Positions 25,041-34,336 are shown, counted from the first letter of the stretch. The stretch: DNA of 45,818 nucleotides from an uncultured Alistipes sp. (GCA_900550375.1 URRP01000016.1:1-45818), one strand, 5' to 3'. Program-made: numbers and translations. Notes: generated by a model from the sequence alone, not told the origin.

Positions 25041-25071
25041 CAAATGTAGAATTAAATTCCGAGGAAACAAA
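25041..25071 (-). promoter_or_regulatory. his operon promoter
   Basis: On the minus strand TTTG (25071-25068), a 19-nt spacer, then TACATTTG (25048-25041) match the Bacteroidetes consensus fully. The expected start of transcription is about 25034, upstream of the leader peptide. Confidence 0.85.
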
Positions 25072-25158
25072 ATTTCCAGCCGCTTTTTTATCTGTGGCGT
25101 GGGCCGTTCGAGTCGGTCCGAAGGTCTCTTCTGCTTTGCAATATGCTGATTTACAATG

Positions 25159-26406
25159 TTAAGAACGTATTTGTCCATCGCCGACAATGAGGTATTTGTA
25201 TGAAGTCAGTTCGTGTAGCGCCATCGGGCCGCGCGCATGGAGTTTCTGTGTGCTGATTCCGATTTCGGCGCCCATGCCGAACTGTGCGCCGTCGGTGAAG
25301 GCGGTCGAGACGTTGGCATAGACGCAGGCGGCGTCGACCTCGCGCTGGAACGTGCGGATGGTTTCCTCGTCTTCGGCAATGATCGTTTCACTGTGTTGCG
25401 AAGAGTAGCGGGCGATATGCGCGAGTGCCTCGTCGAGCGATGCGACCGTGCGGATCGACAGTTTGTAAGCGAGGAACTCCGTCCCGAAACTCGCCGCATC
25501 GGCCGGTCGCAGCAATACTGCGGGGTAACTTCCCTGCAAGACGGCCAACGCATCGGCGTCGGCCTGCAGCTCGACCTCCTTTTCGGCCAGCCGGCGGCAG
25601 AGCAGGGGCAGATCGGCGAGCCGGTCGCGGTGGACGAGGAGCGTGTCGAGTGCGTTGCAGACGCTCACGCGGCGTGTCTTGGCGTTCAGGACGATCGCGG
25701 CGCCCTTTTCGAGGTCGCCCGATCGGTCGAAATAGGCGTGGCAGACGCCGGCGCCCGTTTCGATCACCGGCACGCGGGCATGGTCGCGCACGAAGTCGAT
25801 CAACCCCCGCCCGCCGCGCGGGATCACCAGATCGACGGAGCCTACGGCGCCGAGCAGTTCGGCCGTCGCGGCGTGCGTGGGCGGCAGCAGCGTCAGGCAG
25901 TGTTCGTCGAAGCCGTGCGCGCCGAGCGTGCGGCGGATCAGCGCGGCGATCGCCGCATTGGAGTCGCGGGCGTCGCTGCCGCCTTTGAGAATGCAGGCGT
26001 TGCCCGACTTGATGCAGAGCGAGAAGACGTCGAATCCCACGTTGGGACGGGCTTCGTAGATCACGCCGACGACACCGAACGGCACCGAGACCTTGCGGAT
26101 CTCCATCCCGTTGGGGCGTACCGTGCGGTCGAGAATCCGTCCCAGCGGCGACGGAAGGGCCGCTACGCTGCGCAGATCGGCGGCAATGCCGAGCATCCGT
26201 TCGCGGTCGAGCAGCAGGCGGTCGTAGGTCGGATCGGCGGGGTTCATCCGCGTGCGGTCGCGGGCATTGGCTTCGAGTACCTCCTCCATGCCGGTTTCGA
26301 CTGCGCCGGCCAGCGCCAGAAGCAGACGGTCGATCCGCTCGGGATCGATCCGGTTGAGGGTACGGGCGGCCTCGCGGGCCAGTTGAAAAGTTCGAGTCGA
26401 ATCCAT
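25159..26406 (-). CDS. proA: Glutamate-5-semialdehyde dehydrogenase
   Basis: This 415-aa enzyme reduces gamma-glutamyl phosphate to glutamate semialdehyde with NADPH, the second step of proline synthesis. Recognisable stretches are VPFGVVGVIYEARPNVGFD, LKGGSDARDSN, VIPRGGRGLIDFV, VPVIETGAGVCHAYFD, the catalytic Cys in RRVSVCNALDTLLVH (about 250) and the C-terminal TQKLHARGPMALHELTSYKY. Length is standard. It starts 4 nt after the proB stop, so the pair is coupled. Confidence 0.97.
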   Translation of the reverse strand: MDSTRTFQLAREAARTLNRIDPERIDRLLLALAGAVETGMEEVLEANARDRTRMNPADPTYDRLLLDRERMLGIAADLRSVAALPSPLGRILDRTVRPNGMEIRKVSVPFGVVGVIYEARPNVGFDVFSLCIKSGNACILKGGSDARDSNAAIAALIRRTLGAHGFDEHCLTLLPPTHAATAELLGAVGSVDLVIPRGGRGLIDFVRDHARVPVIETGAGVCHAYFDRSGDLEKGAAIVLNAKTRRVSVCNALDTLLVHRDRLADLPLLCRRLAEKEVELQADADALAVLQGSYPAVLLRPADAASFGTEFLAYKLSIRTVASLDEALAHIARYSSQHSETIIAEDEETIRTFQREVDAACVYANVSTAFTDGAQFGMGAEIGISTQKLHARGPMALHELTSYKYLIVGDGQIRS

Positions 26407-26410
26407 CGTA

Positions 26411-27526
26411 TCAATCCAGATAGAGATAATCGTAATGTATGAGCGCCCGCGTACCTCGTCGCCCGATGTTGCGGCGTGCCGTCGTGCTGTCGCAGGAGAC
26501 CTTGCCGGCGCCGATCGGCTGGCCGTCGGGTGCGACGACGCGCACGATGTCGTCCTTTTCGAACGTTCCTTCCACGCGGCTCACTCCGACGGGCAACAGA
26601 CTTACCGCGCGCGTGCCGTTCAACGCCTCGAACCCCTCTTGCGTGAGGTGCACCTCCCCTTTGGCGAACTCCTCCGAGTGGGCGATCCACTTCTTGACGC
26701 CCGAAATCGGATGAGGCGAAGGAAGGAAACGGGTGCAGACGGTGCGGCTCCCTTCGGCGAGCAGATCGGGCAGGATGCCGTCGCGGCGGCCGTTGGCGAT
26801 GAGCGTCTCGATCCCCTCGGCGGCTACCTTACGGGCGATGCGGCTCTTGGTAAGCATCCCGCCCCGTCCGAACGAGGACTTCGCATCGCGGATGCAACCC
26901 GAAAGATCGGTTCGTCCGGGTGCGATTTCACGGATCACCTCGACGCCCGGATCGCCCGGCGTGCCGTTGCAGATGCCGTCCACGTTGGTCAGCAGCACCA
27001 GTGCTTCGGCGTCCATCATCGTCGAGATCAGCCCTGAAAGTTCGTCGTTATCGGTGAACATCAGCTCGGTGACCGATACCGTATCGTTCTCGTTGACGAT
27101 CGGTACGACGGCGTTTTCGAGCATCACGCGCATACTGTTGCGCTGGTTGAGGTAGTGGCGGCGGGTTTCGAAATCCTGCTTCGTGGTGAGCACCTGCCCG
27201 CAGACGATTCCCTGTGCGCGGAAGAGTTCGTAGTAGCGATGAATCAGCTTCACCTGTCCCACGGCGGAATAGAGCTGACGGGCCGATACGGCGTCGAGCC
27301 GGTGGCCGGCTGCAATCTCTCCGCGTCCTGAAGCGACCGCTCCCGACGACACCACGATGATCTCGACGCCAGCACGGTGCAGGGCTGCGATCTGGTCGAC
27401 CAGCGCCGCCATGCGCTCGGTGTCGAGCGTACCGTCGCGGCGGGTCAGCACATTGCTGCCTACCTTCACGACGATCCGCCGGAAGCGGCAGCGCGCTGCA
27501 TTTTTGTCGATGATCGCAGTTCCCAT
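26411..27526 (-). CDS. proB: Glutamate 5-kinase with C-terminal PUA domain
   Basis: This 371-aa enzyme phosphorylates glutamate in the first step of proline synthesis. The amino-acid kinase fold (about 15-255) shows RIVVKVGSNVLTRR, VSSGAVASGRGE, VPIVNENDTVSV, FTDNDELSGLISTMMDAEAL and GRGGMLTKSRIARK. The C-terminal PUA domain (about 275-355) begins near KGEVHLTQEGFEAL. The start is the ATG at 27526 (MGTAIIDKN). The frame is open to 27622, but that stretch is Arg-rich and overlaps thrC. It lies five bases after thrC and four before proA. Confidence 0.96.
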   Translation of the reverse strand: MGTAIIDKNAARCRFRRIVVKVGSNVLTRRDGTLDTERMAALVDQIAALHRAGVEIIVVSSGAVASGRGEIAAGHRLDAVSARQLYSAVGQVKLIHRYYELFRAQGIVCGQVLTTKQDFETRRHYLNQRNSMRVMLENAVVPIVNENDTVSVTELMFTDNDELSGLISTMMDAEALVLLTNVDGICNGTPGDPGVEVIREIAPGRTDLSGCIRDAKSSFGRGGMLTKSRIARKVAAEGIETLIANGRRDGILPDLLAEGSRTVCTRFLPSPHPISGVKKWIAHSEEFAKGEVHLTQEGFEALNGTRAVSLLPVGVSRVEGTFEKDDIVRVVAPDGQPIGAGKVSCDSTTARRNIGRRGTRALIHYDYLYLD

Positions 27527-27531
27527 ACGGC

Positions 27532-28836
27532 TTATCGGCTGAGCAGGTACGCTTTGAATGCTTCGAAATCGGCGCCGAGCGCGACCGTCCGTTTCGTCCC
27601 CTTGACGAACTCTTGCAGGCATTGCGGAACTTCGACCGGCCGGCCGGTAATGGCTTCCACCGTGTCGAGGAACTTGGCCGGATGGGCTGTTTCGAGGAAG
27701 ATGCCCGTCTCGTCGTCGCGCAATCCTTCGCGCAGCGCCCGATAGCCGCAGGCGCCGTGCGGGTCGAGCAGGTAGCCCGTGCGGGTATAGGTGTCGGCGA
27801 CCGTCGCGCGGATCTCGGCGTCGTCGTAGCGGAATCCCGTGACATCGGCGCGCAGCGCGTCGAGCGAACCGCCGTAGAGGTCGAGGATGCGGGTGAAGTT
27901 GTTCGGATCGCCCACATCCATCGCATTGGCCAGTGTGCAGACCGACGGCCGCGGCCGGTAACGGCCCGTGCGGAGGTATTCGTAGAAGGTGTCGTTGGCG
28001 TTGTTGGCGGCGATGAAGCGGCGAATCGGCAGCCCCATGCGTTTGGCGAACAATCCTGCGGTGAGGTTGCCGAAGTTGCCGCTCGGGACGCTTACCACGA
28101 TCGGTGTCGTCACGCCCTGCGCCCGCAGTTGGGCGTAGGCGTGGAAAAAGTAGAAGGTCTGGGGCAGGAAACGCGCCACGTTGATCGAGTTGGCCGACGT
28201 GAGACGCATTCGCTCTTTGAGCTCCGTATCCGCGAAAGCGCTCTTGACCAGCCGCTGGCAGTCGTCGAACGTCCCTTCGATCTCCAGTGCCGTGACGTTT
28301 CGGCCCAGCGTCGTGAACTGCTTCTCTTGAATGCCGCTCACCTTGCCCTTGGGATAGAGTACCACCACGTCGATTCCCTCGACGCCGAGAAATCCGTTGG
28401 CCACGGCGCCGCCCGTATCGCCCGAGGTGGCAACGAGTACCGTTACGGGATACTTCTCGGCCTGTCCTCCGATGAAATAGGAGAGGATGCGCGCCATGAA
28501 ACGTGCGCCCACGTCCTTGAAGGCCATCGTCGGGCCGTGAAAGAGTTCGAGCGTCCAGATGTCTGCGTCGACCTTCGCTATCGGAATATCGAAACAGAAC
28601 GTGTCGTCTACGATGCGCCGCAGCGTTTCGGGTTCGATCTCATCGCCGAAAAATGCGGCGGCTACCGTGCCGGCGATCCGGTGAAGGTTCATACCGGCGA
28701 TTCCGGCGAAGAATTCGTCGGGCAGCCGCTCGATCCGTTCGGGCATATAGAGGCCGTTGTCGAGCGCCATGCTCGCGATGACCGCCTCGCGAAGCGAAAC
28801 TTCGGGGGTGCGGCGGTTGGTGCTGTAATATCTCAT
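27532..28836 (-). CDS. thrC: Threonine synthase
   Basis: This 434-aa PLP enzyme converts O-phosphohomoserine to threonine. The N-terminus MRYYSTNRRTPEVSLREAV matches the fungal/proteobacterial-type synthase. The PLP Lys is in LFHGPTMAFKDVGARFM (about 109). Cofactor and phosphate contacts are in ATSGDTGGAVANGF and VSVPSGNFGNLTAGL, and FIAANNANDTFYEYL follows. Length is normal. It starts 26 nt after the PGM-like gene, so thrA, the kinase candidate and thrC form a threonine operon. Confidence 0.96.
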   Translation of the reverse strand: MRYYSTNRRTPEVSLREAVIASMALDNGLYMPERIERLPDEFFAGIAGMNLHRIAGTVAAAFFGDEIEPETLRRIVDDTFCFDIPIAKVDADIWTLELFHGPTMAFKDVGARFMARILSYFIGGQAEKYPVTVLVATSGDTGGAVANGFLGVEGIDVVVLYPKGKVSGIQEKQFTTLGRNVTALEIEGTFDDCQRLVKSAFADTELKERMRLTSANSINVARFLPQTFYFFHAYAQLRAQGVTTPIVVSVPSGNFGNLTAGLFAKRMGLPIRRFIAANNANDTFYEYLRTGRYRPRPSVCTLANAMDVGDPNNFTRILDLYGGSLDALRADVTGFRYDDAEIRATVADTYTRTGYLLDPHGACGYRALREGLRDDETGIFLETAHPAKFLDTVEAITGRPVEVPQCLQEFVKGTKRTVALGADFEAFKAYLLSR

Positions 28837-28862
28837 AAATTTTGAATCTGTATGGTTGTTCG

Positions 28863-30080
28863 TTATTCCGTGCCGTGGATGAAGAGATCGATGAACGCAC
28901 TGCCCCGCAGACGTCCGTAACGCCCGCCGCGGGCGCTCTGCTCGTCGTAAACCCCGACCATGTCGGGATGACAGCCGCTCCGCCAGATCGTGAACGGAAC
29001 CGGCGCGGCGGTGTGGGTGCGCAGCAGGCAGGGTGTCGGGTGGTCGGGCAGAATCGCCAGAGAGACCGGTTCATCCCATGTGCTGATCGCTTCGAAGATC
29101 GGCCGCACCACCCGCGCGTCGAGCGCTTCGATCGTCCGTACCTTCAGATCGGCGTCCCCTTCGTGTCCCGCCTCGTCGCTCGCTTCGACATGGAGGAAGA
29201 CGAAATCTTCGTCGCGCAGTGCCCGCAGCGCGGCTGCGGCCTTGCCTTCGTAGTTGGTGTCGTAGAGTCCCGTCGCCCCCTCCACTTCGATGGGCTTCAG
29301 TCCCGCGTAGACGCCGATTCCTTTGATAAGGTCGACGGCCGAGATGACCGATCCGGTGCGGATCGGCGCGAAGCGTTCCTGAAGGGTCTTCATTCGGGAA
29401 CGGTAGCCCGGCGACCACGGCCAGATGCTCGTGGCCGGCTCTTTTCCGGCTGCCCGACGCGCCCGATTGACCGGATGATCCGCGAGCAGCTCCTGCGAAC
29501 GGAGGATCAGCTCGCGCAACTGCCGCGCCGTCGCTTCGGCGGCGGGATCGGCGGCCGACGGCAGCACCTCGGCGAAGGGGAGTCCGGGCACGTCGTGCGG
29601 CCCGACGGTGCGCAGCCGCTTGTCGCCGCCGCGGATCGTGAGCAGATGCCGGTAGGAGACGCCCGTGTGGAAACGGACGGCGTCGCTGCCCAACCGCTCC
29701 TGAAGGAAAACGATCAGTTCGGCCGCCTCGTCCGTCGAGATGTGACCGGCCGAATGGTTCTTGATGCGTTCCTCTTCGACGGTAATCAGGTTGCAGCGCA
29801 TGACCATCTCGCCGCGGCCGATTTCGATGCCCATGCCGGCCGCTTCGAGCGAACCGCGGCCTTCGAAGACGGCGGGTACGTCATAGCCCAGCAGCGAGAG
29901 GTGTGCGATTTCGCTGCCCGGAGCGAATCCTTCGGGTACGGTATCGAGAACTCCCGACGCGCCGAGCGTTGCGATGCGATCGATCGTCGGCTTGTGTGCG
30001 GCTTGCAGCGGGGTACGTCCGCCGAGTCGGGGGATCGGCTCGTCGGCCATCCCGTCGCCCAAGATGATGAGGTATTTCAT
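28863..30080 (-). CDS. ApgM-type phosphoglycerate-mutase-like protein, probable homoserine kinase
   Basis: This 405-aa alkaline-phosphatase-superfamily protein is of the archaeal cofactor-independent phosphoglycerate mutase type. The motifs are IILGDGMADEP (metal Asp), PGSEIAHLSLLGYDV (phosphorylated Ser), HVEASDEAGHEGD and ILPDHPTPC (metal Asp/His). No GHMP-type ThrB is present, and this gene sits exactly between thrA (3 nt) and thrC (26 nt). In Bacteroidetes, PGM-like proteins at this position have been proposed as a non-orthologous homoserine kinase, which would supply the phosphohomoserine that ThrC needs. The fold is seen; the homoserine role is inferred from position and from what I recall of the literature. 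Confidence 0.82.
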   Translation of the reverse strand: MKYLIILGDGMADEPIPRLGGRTPLQAAHKPTIDRIATLGASGVLDTVPEGFAPGSEIAHLSLLGYDVPAVFEGRGSLEAAGMGIEIGRGEMVMRCNLITVEEERIKNHSAGHISTDEAAELIVFLQERLGSDAVRFHTGVSYRHLLTIRGGDKRLRTVGPHDVPGLPFAEVLPSAADPAAEATARQLRELILRSQELLADHPVNRARRAAGKEPATSIWPWSPGYRSRMKTLQERFAPIRTGSVISAVDLIKGIGVYAGLKPIEVEGATGLYDTNYEGKAAAALRALRDEDFVFLHVEASDEAGHEGDADLKVRTIEALDARVVRPIFEAISTWDEPVSLAILPDHPTPCLLRTHTAAPVPFTIWRSGCHPDMVGVYDEQSARGGRYGRLRGSAFIDLFIHGTE

Positions 30081-30083
30081 GGT

Positions 30084-32519
30084 CTATCGTATATTGGCGA
30101 TGCGGATGATGTCGGCGAAGACGCCCGCTGCCGTCACCTCCGCTCCGGCGCCGTAACCCTTGATCTGGATCGGATATTTCTTGTAGCGTTCGGTGGTAAT
30201 CAGTATGACGTTGTTACTGCCCGAGAGGTGGTAGAACGGGCTGTCGTTGTCGACCTCTTCGAGTCCGACCGAGGTACGTCCGTCCTCCATGCGGGCGATG
30301 AAACGCAGCCGTTTTCCTTCGGCTTCGAGCCGCTGCCGGCGCGCTTCGAAGTCGGCGTCCGTCTCGGGCAGGCGCTCCCAGAACGCCTCGATGTTCCCTT
30401 CGAAATACCGTTCGGGCAGGAAGGGGCGACGCTCTACGTCGCGCTGTTCGACGGGATAACCCGCTTCGCGCGTGAGGATCACCAGCTTGCGGATGACGTC
30501 CGTGCCGCTCAGATCGACGCGGGGATCGGGTTCGGCGTAGCCCGCCTCCTGCGCCATGCGCACGGCTTTGCTGAAGGGGATGTCGGCGCTCATGCGGTCG
30601 AAGATGTAGTTGAGCGTCCCCGAAACCACTGCTTCGATGCCGAGAATACGGTCGCCGCTGTTGATCAGGTCCGAGATCGTGTTGATGATCGGCAGACCGG
30701 CTCCGACGTTGGTCTCGAAGAGGAATTTTACGTTGCGCTTGCGCGATACGGTCTTGAGCTCGCGGTAGAGTTCGTAGTCGGACGACGCGGCGATCTTGTT
30801 GGAGGCCACTACCGAGACGTTGTGGTCGAGCAGCGAGCGGTAGAGGGCAGCTACCTCCGCGCTGGCCGTGCAGTCGACGAAGACCGAGTTATAGATGTTC
30901 AGGGCAAGTATCTCGTCGCGCAGGCTCTCCGGTGTCGAGGGTTTGCCCTCGCGTTCGAGCCGCTGGAGACAGTCGGTCAGGGCGATGCCTTCGGTGTCGA
31001 TGAGCCGCTTGCGGGAGTTGGCGATGCCTATGACGCGGATCTGAAGTCCGTTGTCCGCCATGAGCGTGCGCCGTTGCAGTCGGATCTGCTCCAGCAGGTC
31101 GCTGCCCACCAGCCCCACGCCGGTGACGAAGATGTTGAGCACCTGATACTCCGATAGGAAGAACGAGTCGTGGATCACGTTGATCGCCTTCGGGAGGCTT
31201 TCGAGCGTTACGACCACCGAGATATTCGTTTCCGAAGCGCCTTGGGTGCAGGCGATGACGTTGATGCCGTTGCGTCCCAGCGTTCCGAAGAGCTTGCCCG
31301 CGATACCGGGCGTATGTTTCATGTTGTCGCCCACGACGGCGATCGTCGCTAAGTCGTGTTCGGCGGTGATGCTGCCCATTTCGCCGATCTCGATCTCGGG
31401 AGAGAACTCCTTCGAGAGCACTTCGATGGCCAAATCGGCATCCTCGTTGCGCAGTCCGATCGACGTCGTGTTCTCCGAGGCGGCCTGCGACACGAAGAAG
31501 ACGCTGATGCCGGCCCGCGCCAGCGTGCGGAAAATGCGGTGGTTGACGCCGATCACGCCGACCATGCCCAGCCCCTGTATGGTGACCAGACAGGTGTTGT
31601 TGATCGAGGAGATTCCTTTGATCGCCTTGTTGCGCCCCTGCACCCGTTCGCGGGAGATGAACGTGCCCGGCGCTTCGGGATTGAAGGTATTCTTGATGAT
31701 GATCGGAATGTTGCGGTGGTAGACCGGAAAGATCGTGGGCGGGTAGATCACCTTCGCACCGAAGTTGCACAGCTCCATGGCCTCTTCGAAGCTCAGCCGG
31801 TCGATGACGTAGGCGTCGCTGATGACACGGGGATCGGCCGTCATGAACCCGTCCACGTCGGTCCAGATTTCGAGCACTTCGGCTTTCATCGCCGCGGCGA
31901 TGAGCGCAGCCGTGAAGTCCGATCCGCCGCGGCCCAGATTGGTCACGTCGCCCGTCGTGCAGTCCGATGCGATGAAGCCCGGTGCCACCGACACGCGGGG
32001 CCGGCCGGCCAGACACTTCTTTATCAGCTTTTCGGTCAGCTCCGGTTCGGCGATGTGCTTCCCGAAATAACTCTTCGTCTTGATGAACTCCCGCGAATCG
32101 CAGAGCCGAGAGCCTTCGAGCACGGCGGCGACGATCTCGGATGAAAGGCGCTCGCCGTAGCTGACAATCGTATCGCCCGTGCGGGGCGAGAGGTCGCGGA
32201 TCAGGTAGACGCCGCGCAGAATGTTCGAAAGCTCCTCGAGCAGCTCTTCCACCCGTCGGCGGGTCGCGTCGCGCCGCTCGGCGGCCACCACTTCGTCGAT
32301 GATCGTGCGGTGGCGGTCGACGATGGCCGCCACCCCCTCGGTATAGTCGCCTCTTCCGTCGGCAGCTGCGGCGGCCGTGGCGAGCAGCCGGTCGGTGATA
32401 CCGCCCAGCGCCGAAACGACGACGACGATCTCGCCGTCGTTCGATGCGACGATCTTTCGCACTTGCTCCAAACCTTGCGCGGAACCTACCGACGATCCGC
32501 CGAATTTCAATACTTTCAT
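30084..32519 (-). CDS. thrA: Bifunctional aspartate kinase / homoserine dehydrogenase
   Basis: This 811-aa enzyme catalyses the first and third steps from aspartate to threonine. The aspartokinase part (about 1-290) has KFGGSSVGSAQ, LSSEIVAAVLEG, VTNLGRGGSDFTAALIA and EIWTDVDGFMTADPR. Two ACT-type regulatory segments follow (about 310-450: VTIQGLGMVGVIGVNHRIF; IAVVGDNMKHTPGIAG). The homoserine dehydrogenase part (about 460-811) has FVTGVGLVGSDLLEQI (NAD-binding), VVASNKIAASS, ETNVGAGLPIIN and EPDPRVDLSGTDVIRKLVIL. The layout and length match E. coli ThrA. It heads the thr genes. Upstream is only a 133-nt gap with a hairpin, and no thr leader peptide is visible. Confidence 0.97.
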   Translation of the reverse strand: MKVLKFGGSSVGSAQGLEQVRKIVASNDGEIVVVVSALGGITDRLLATAAAAADGRGDYTEGVAAIVDRHRTIIDEVVAAERRDATRRRVEELLEELSNILRGVYLIRDLSPRTGDTIVSYGERLSSEIVAAVLEGSRLCDSREFIKTKSYFGKHIAEPELTEKLIKKCLAGRPRVSVAPGFIASDCTTGDVTNLGRGGSDFTAALIAAAMKAEVLEIWTDVDGFMTADPRVISDAYVIDRLSFEEAMELCNFGAKVIYPPTIFPVYHRNIPIIIKNTFNPEAPGTFISRERVQGRNKAIKGISSINNTCLVTIQGLGMVGVIGVNHRIFRTLARAGISVFFVSQAASENTTSIGLRNEDADLAIEVLSKEFSPEIEIGEMGSITAEHDLATIAVVGDNMKHTPGIAGKLFGTLGRNGINVIACTQGASETNISVVVTLESLPKAINVIHDSFFLSEYQVLNIFVTGVGLVGSDLLEQIRLQRRTLMADNGLQIRVIGIANSRKRLIDTEGIALTDCLQRLEREGKPSTPESLRDEILALNIYNSVFVDCTASAEVAALYRSLLDHNVSVVASNKIAASSDYELYRELKTVSRKRNVKFLFETNVGAGLPIINTISDLINSGDRILGIEAVVSGTLNYIFDRMSADIPFSKAVRMAQEAGYAEPDPRVDLSGTDVIRKLVILTREAGYPVEQRDVERRPFLPERYFEGNIEAFWERLPETDADFEARRQRLEAEGKRLRFIARMEDGRTSVGLEEVDNDSPFYHLSGSNNVILITTERYKKYPIQIKGYGAGAEVTAAGVFADIIRIANIR

Positions 32520-32598
32520 CTGTTTTCTCTTTGGCTGTCGAATCAGCCGTAAATATACTAAAAAAATTCAGAATACCGCTTCCGGTACAGCAGCGCCT

Positions 32599-32639
32599 GC
32601 CATCGGCGAAACGCCCCGCGCGGAGCTTTCGCCGATGGC
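32599..32639 (-). terminator. Hairpin between asnB and thrA
   Basis: A perfect 13-bp stem (GCCATCGGCGAAA at 32599-32611 with its complement at 32627-32639) lies 14 nt after the asnB stop. A run of seven T occurs about 30 nt further on in the direction of transcription, too far for a canonical terminator. It may be partial termination or an mRNA-end hairpin separating the ilv-asnB and thr-pro transcripts. Confidence 0.5.
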
Positions 32640-32652
32640 GGACACTCGGCCG

Positions 32653-34323
32653 TTATTCCTCCTGAGCGGTATGGTGGACGCCCTGCACGGCGCGTCCCGA
32701 CGGATCGTTCAGGTTGCGGAACGACTCGTCCCACGCCAGCGCCTCGGCCGTGCTGCACGCCACCGACGGAACCGACGGAACGCACTGCGCCGCCGTCTGC
32801 GAAGGGAAGCACTCCTCGAAAATCGTCCGGTAGTAGTACTCCTCCTTGTTGCGCGGCGGGTTGATCGGGAAGCGGTCGGCCGCTTGCGCCATCTCGCGGT
32901 CGGAGACCGCAGCGGCGGTGAGCGCCTTGAGCGAGTCGATCCACCCGTAGCCTACGCCGTCGGAGAACTGCTCTTTCTGCCGCCAGACGATTTCGGGCGG
33001 GAGGAGGTCTTCGAACGCCTTGCGCAGAATCCACTTCTCGATACGCCCGTTGCGGGGCATCTTGGCTTCGGGATTGATGCGCATGGCCGTGTCCAGGAAC
33101 TCCGTGTCGAGGAACGGCACGCGGCCTTCGATGCCCCACGCCGCGAGCGACTTGTTGGCGCGCAGACAGTCGTACTGGTGCAGCCGGCCGATCTTGCGCA
33201 CGGTCTCTTCATGGAAAGCGCAGGCATCGGGGGCCTTGTGGAAATAGAGGTAGCCGCCGAAAATCTCGTCGGCGCCCTCGCCCGACAGTACCATCTTGAC
33301 GCCCATCGATTTGATGACGCGCGCCAGCAGATACATCGGCGTCGAAGCCCGCACGGTCGTCACGTCGTAGGTTTCGATGTGGTAGATCACGTCGCGCAGG
33401 GCGTCGAGTCCCTCCTGTACGGTGTAGTGGATCTCGTGATGCACGGTGCCGATGTGCTCCGCCACTTTGCGTGCGGCGGCCAGATCGGGAGCGTCCTTCA
33501 GCCCCACGGCGAACGAGTGCAGACGGGGCCACCATGCGCCGTCGCGTCCTTCGGTTTCGATGCGGCGGTCGGCGAAGCGTTTGGCGACGGCCGAAATGAT
33601 CGACGAATCGAGTCCGCCCGACAGCAGCACGCCGTAGGGAACGTCGGACATCAACTGCCGCTTGACGGCCGCTTCGAGCGCTGCGCGCAGTGCCGCGACG
33701 TCGGTGCTGCCCTCCTTCACGGCGTCGTAATCGGACCAGTCGCGTGTGTACCAGCGCGTCATCTTCCCCTCGCGGCTCGACCAGTAGTGGCCCGGCTCGA
33801 AGGGACGGATGACGTTGCAGACCCCTTCGAGCGCCTTCAGCTCGGAAGCGACATAGAGCCGTTCGTCGGCGTCCCAGCCGATGTAGAGCGGGATGACGCC
33901 GACGGGGTCGCGGGCGATGAGGTACTCGTCGCGCTCGATATCGTAGAGCGCGAAAGCGAAGATACCGTTCAGGCGGTCGAGCAGCTGAATGCCGTATTTA
34001 CGGTAGAGCGGCAGGATGACCTCGCAGTCCGATCCGGTCTGGAACTCATACTCGCCGGCCAGCTCGCGCCGCAGCTCCCGATGGTTGTAAATCTCGCCGT
34101 TGACGGCCAGCACCAGCCGCCCGTCGGGGCTGTACAGGGGCTGCCCGCCCGACTGCGGATCGACGATGGAGAGCCGCTCGTGAGAGAGCACGGCACGCGG
34201 GCCGCAGTAGATTCCCGACCAGTCGGGACCTCGGTGTCGGATTTTGCCCGACATCTTCAACACCTGCGCACGCAGATTCTCACTCTTTTCCCGGATTTCG
34301 AATAGACCGACAAAACCGCACAT
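32653..34323 (-). CDS. asnB: Asparagine synthase (glutamine-hydrolysing)
   Basis: This 556-aa enzyme makes asparagine from aspartate, glutamine and ATP. After the initiator Met comes the nucleophile Cys2 of the class II amidotransferase domain (CGFVGLFEI), with RHRGPDWSG, LSHERLSIVDP and LAVNGEIYNH. The synthetase domain has the PP-loop LLSGGLDSSIISAV (about 230), LSGEGADEIFGGYLYF and EGRVPFLDTEFLD. The ATG at 34323 is chosen because Cys must follow Met directly; the open frame reaches 34398 but would bury the nucleophile. It starts 13 nt after ilvC and probably belongs to the ilv transcript. Confidence 0.96.
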   Translation of the reverse strand: MCGFVGLFEIREKSENLRAQVLKMSGKIRHRGPDWSGIYCGPRAVLSHERLSIVDPQSGGQPLYSPDGRLVLAVNGEIYNHRELRRELAGEYEFQTGSDCEVILPLYRKYGIQLLDRLNGIFAFALYDIERDEYLIARDPVGVIPLYIGWDADERLYVASELKALEGVCNVIRPFEPGHYWSSREGKMTRWYTRDWSDYDAVKEGSTDVAALRAALEAAVKRQLMSDVPYGVLLSGGLDSSIISAVAKRFADRRIETEGRDGAWWPRLHSFAVGLKDAPDLAAARKVAEHIGTVHHEIHYTVQEGLDALRDVIYHIETYDVTTVRASTPMYLLARVIKSMGVKMVLSGEGADEIFGGYLYFHKAPDACAFHEETVRKIGRLHQYDCLRANKSLAAWGIEGRVPFLDTEFLDTAMRINPEAKMPRNGRIEKWILRKAFEDLLPPEIVWRQKEQFSDGVGYGWIDSLKALTAAAVSDREMAQAADRFPINPPRNKEEYYYRTIFEECFPSQTAAQCVPSVPSVACSTAEALAWDESFRNLNDPSGRAVQGVHHTAQEE

Positions 34324-34336
34324 ACATTCAGATCGT

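Noticed and set aside
32520..32652. Search for a threonine/isoleucine leader peptide ahead of thrA
   Set aside because: No short frame with Thr or Ile codons and no terminator-antiterminator pair was seen; only a 13-bp hairpin and a T-run that are too far apart.
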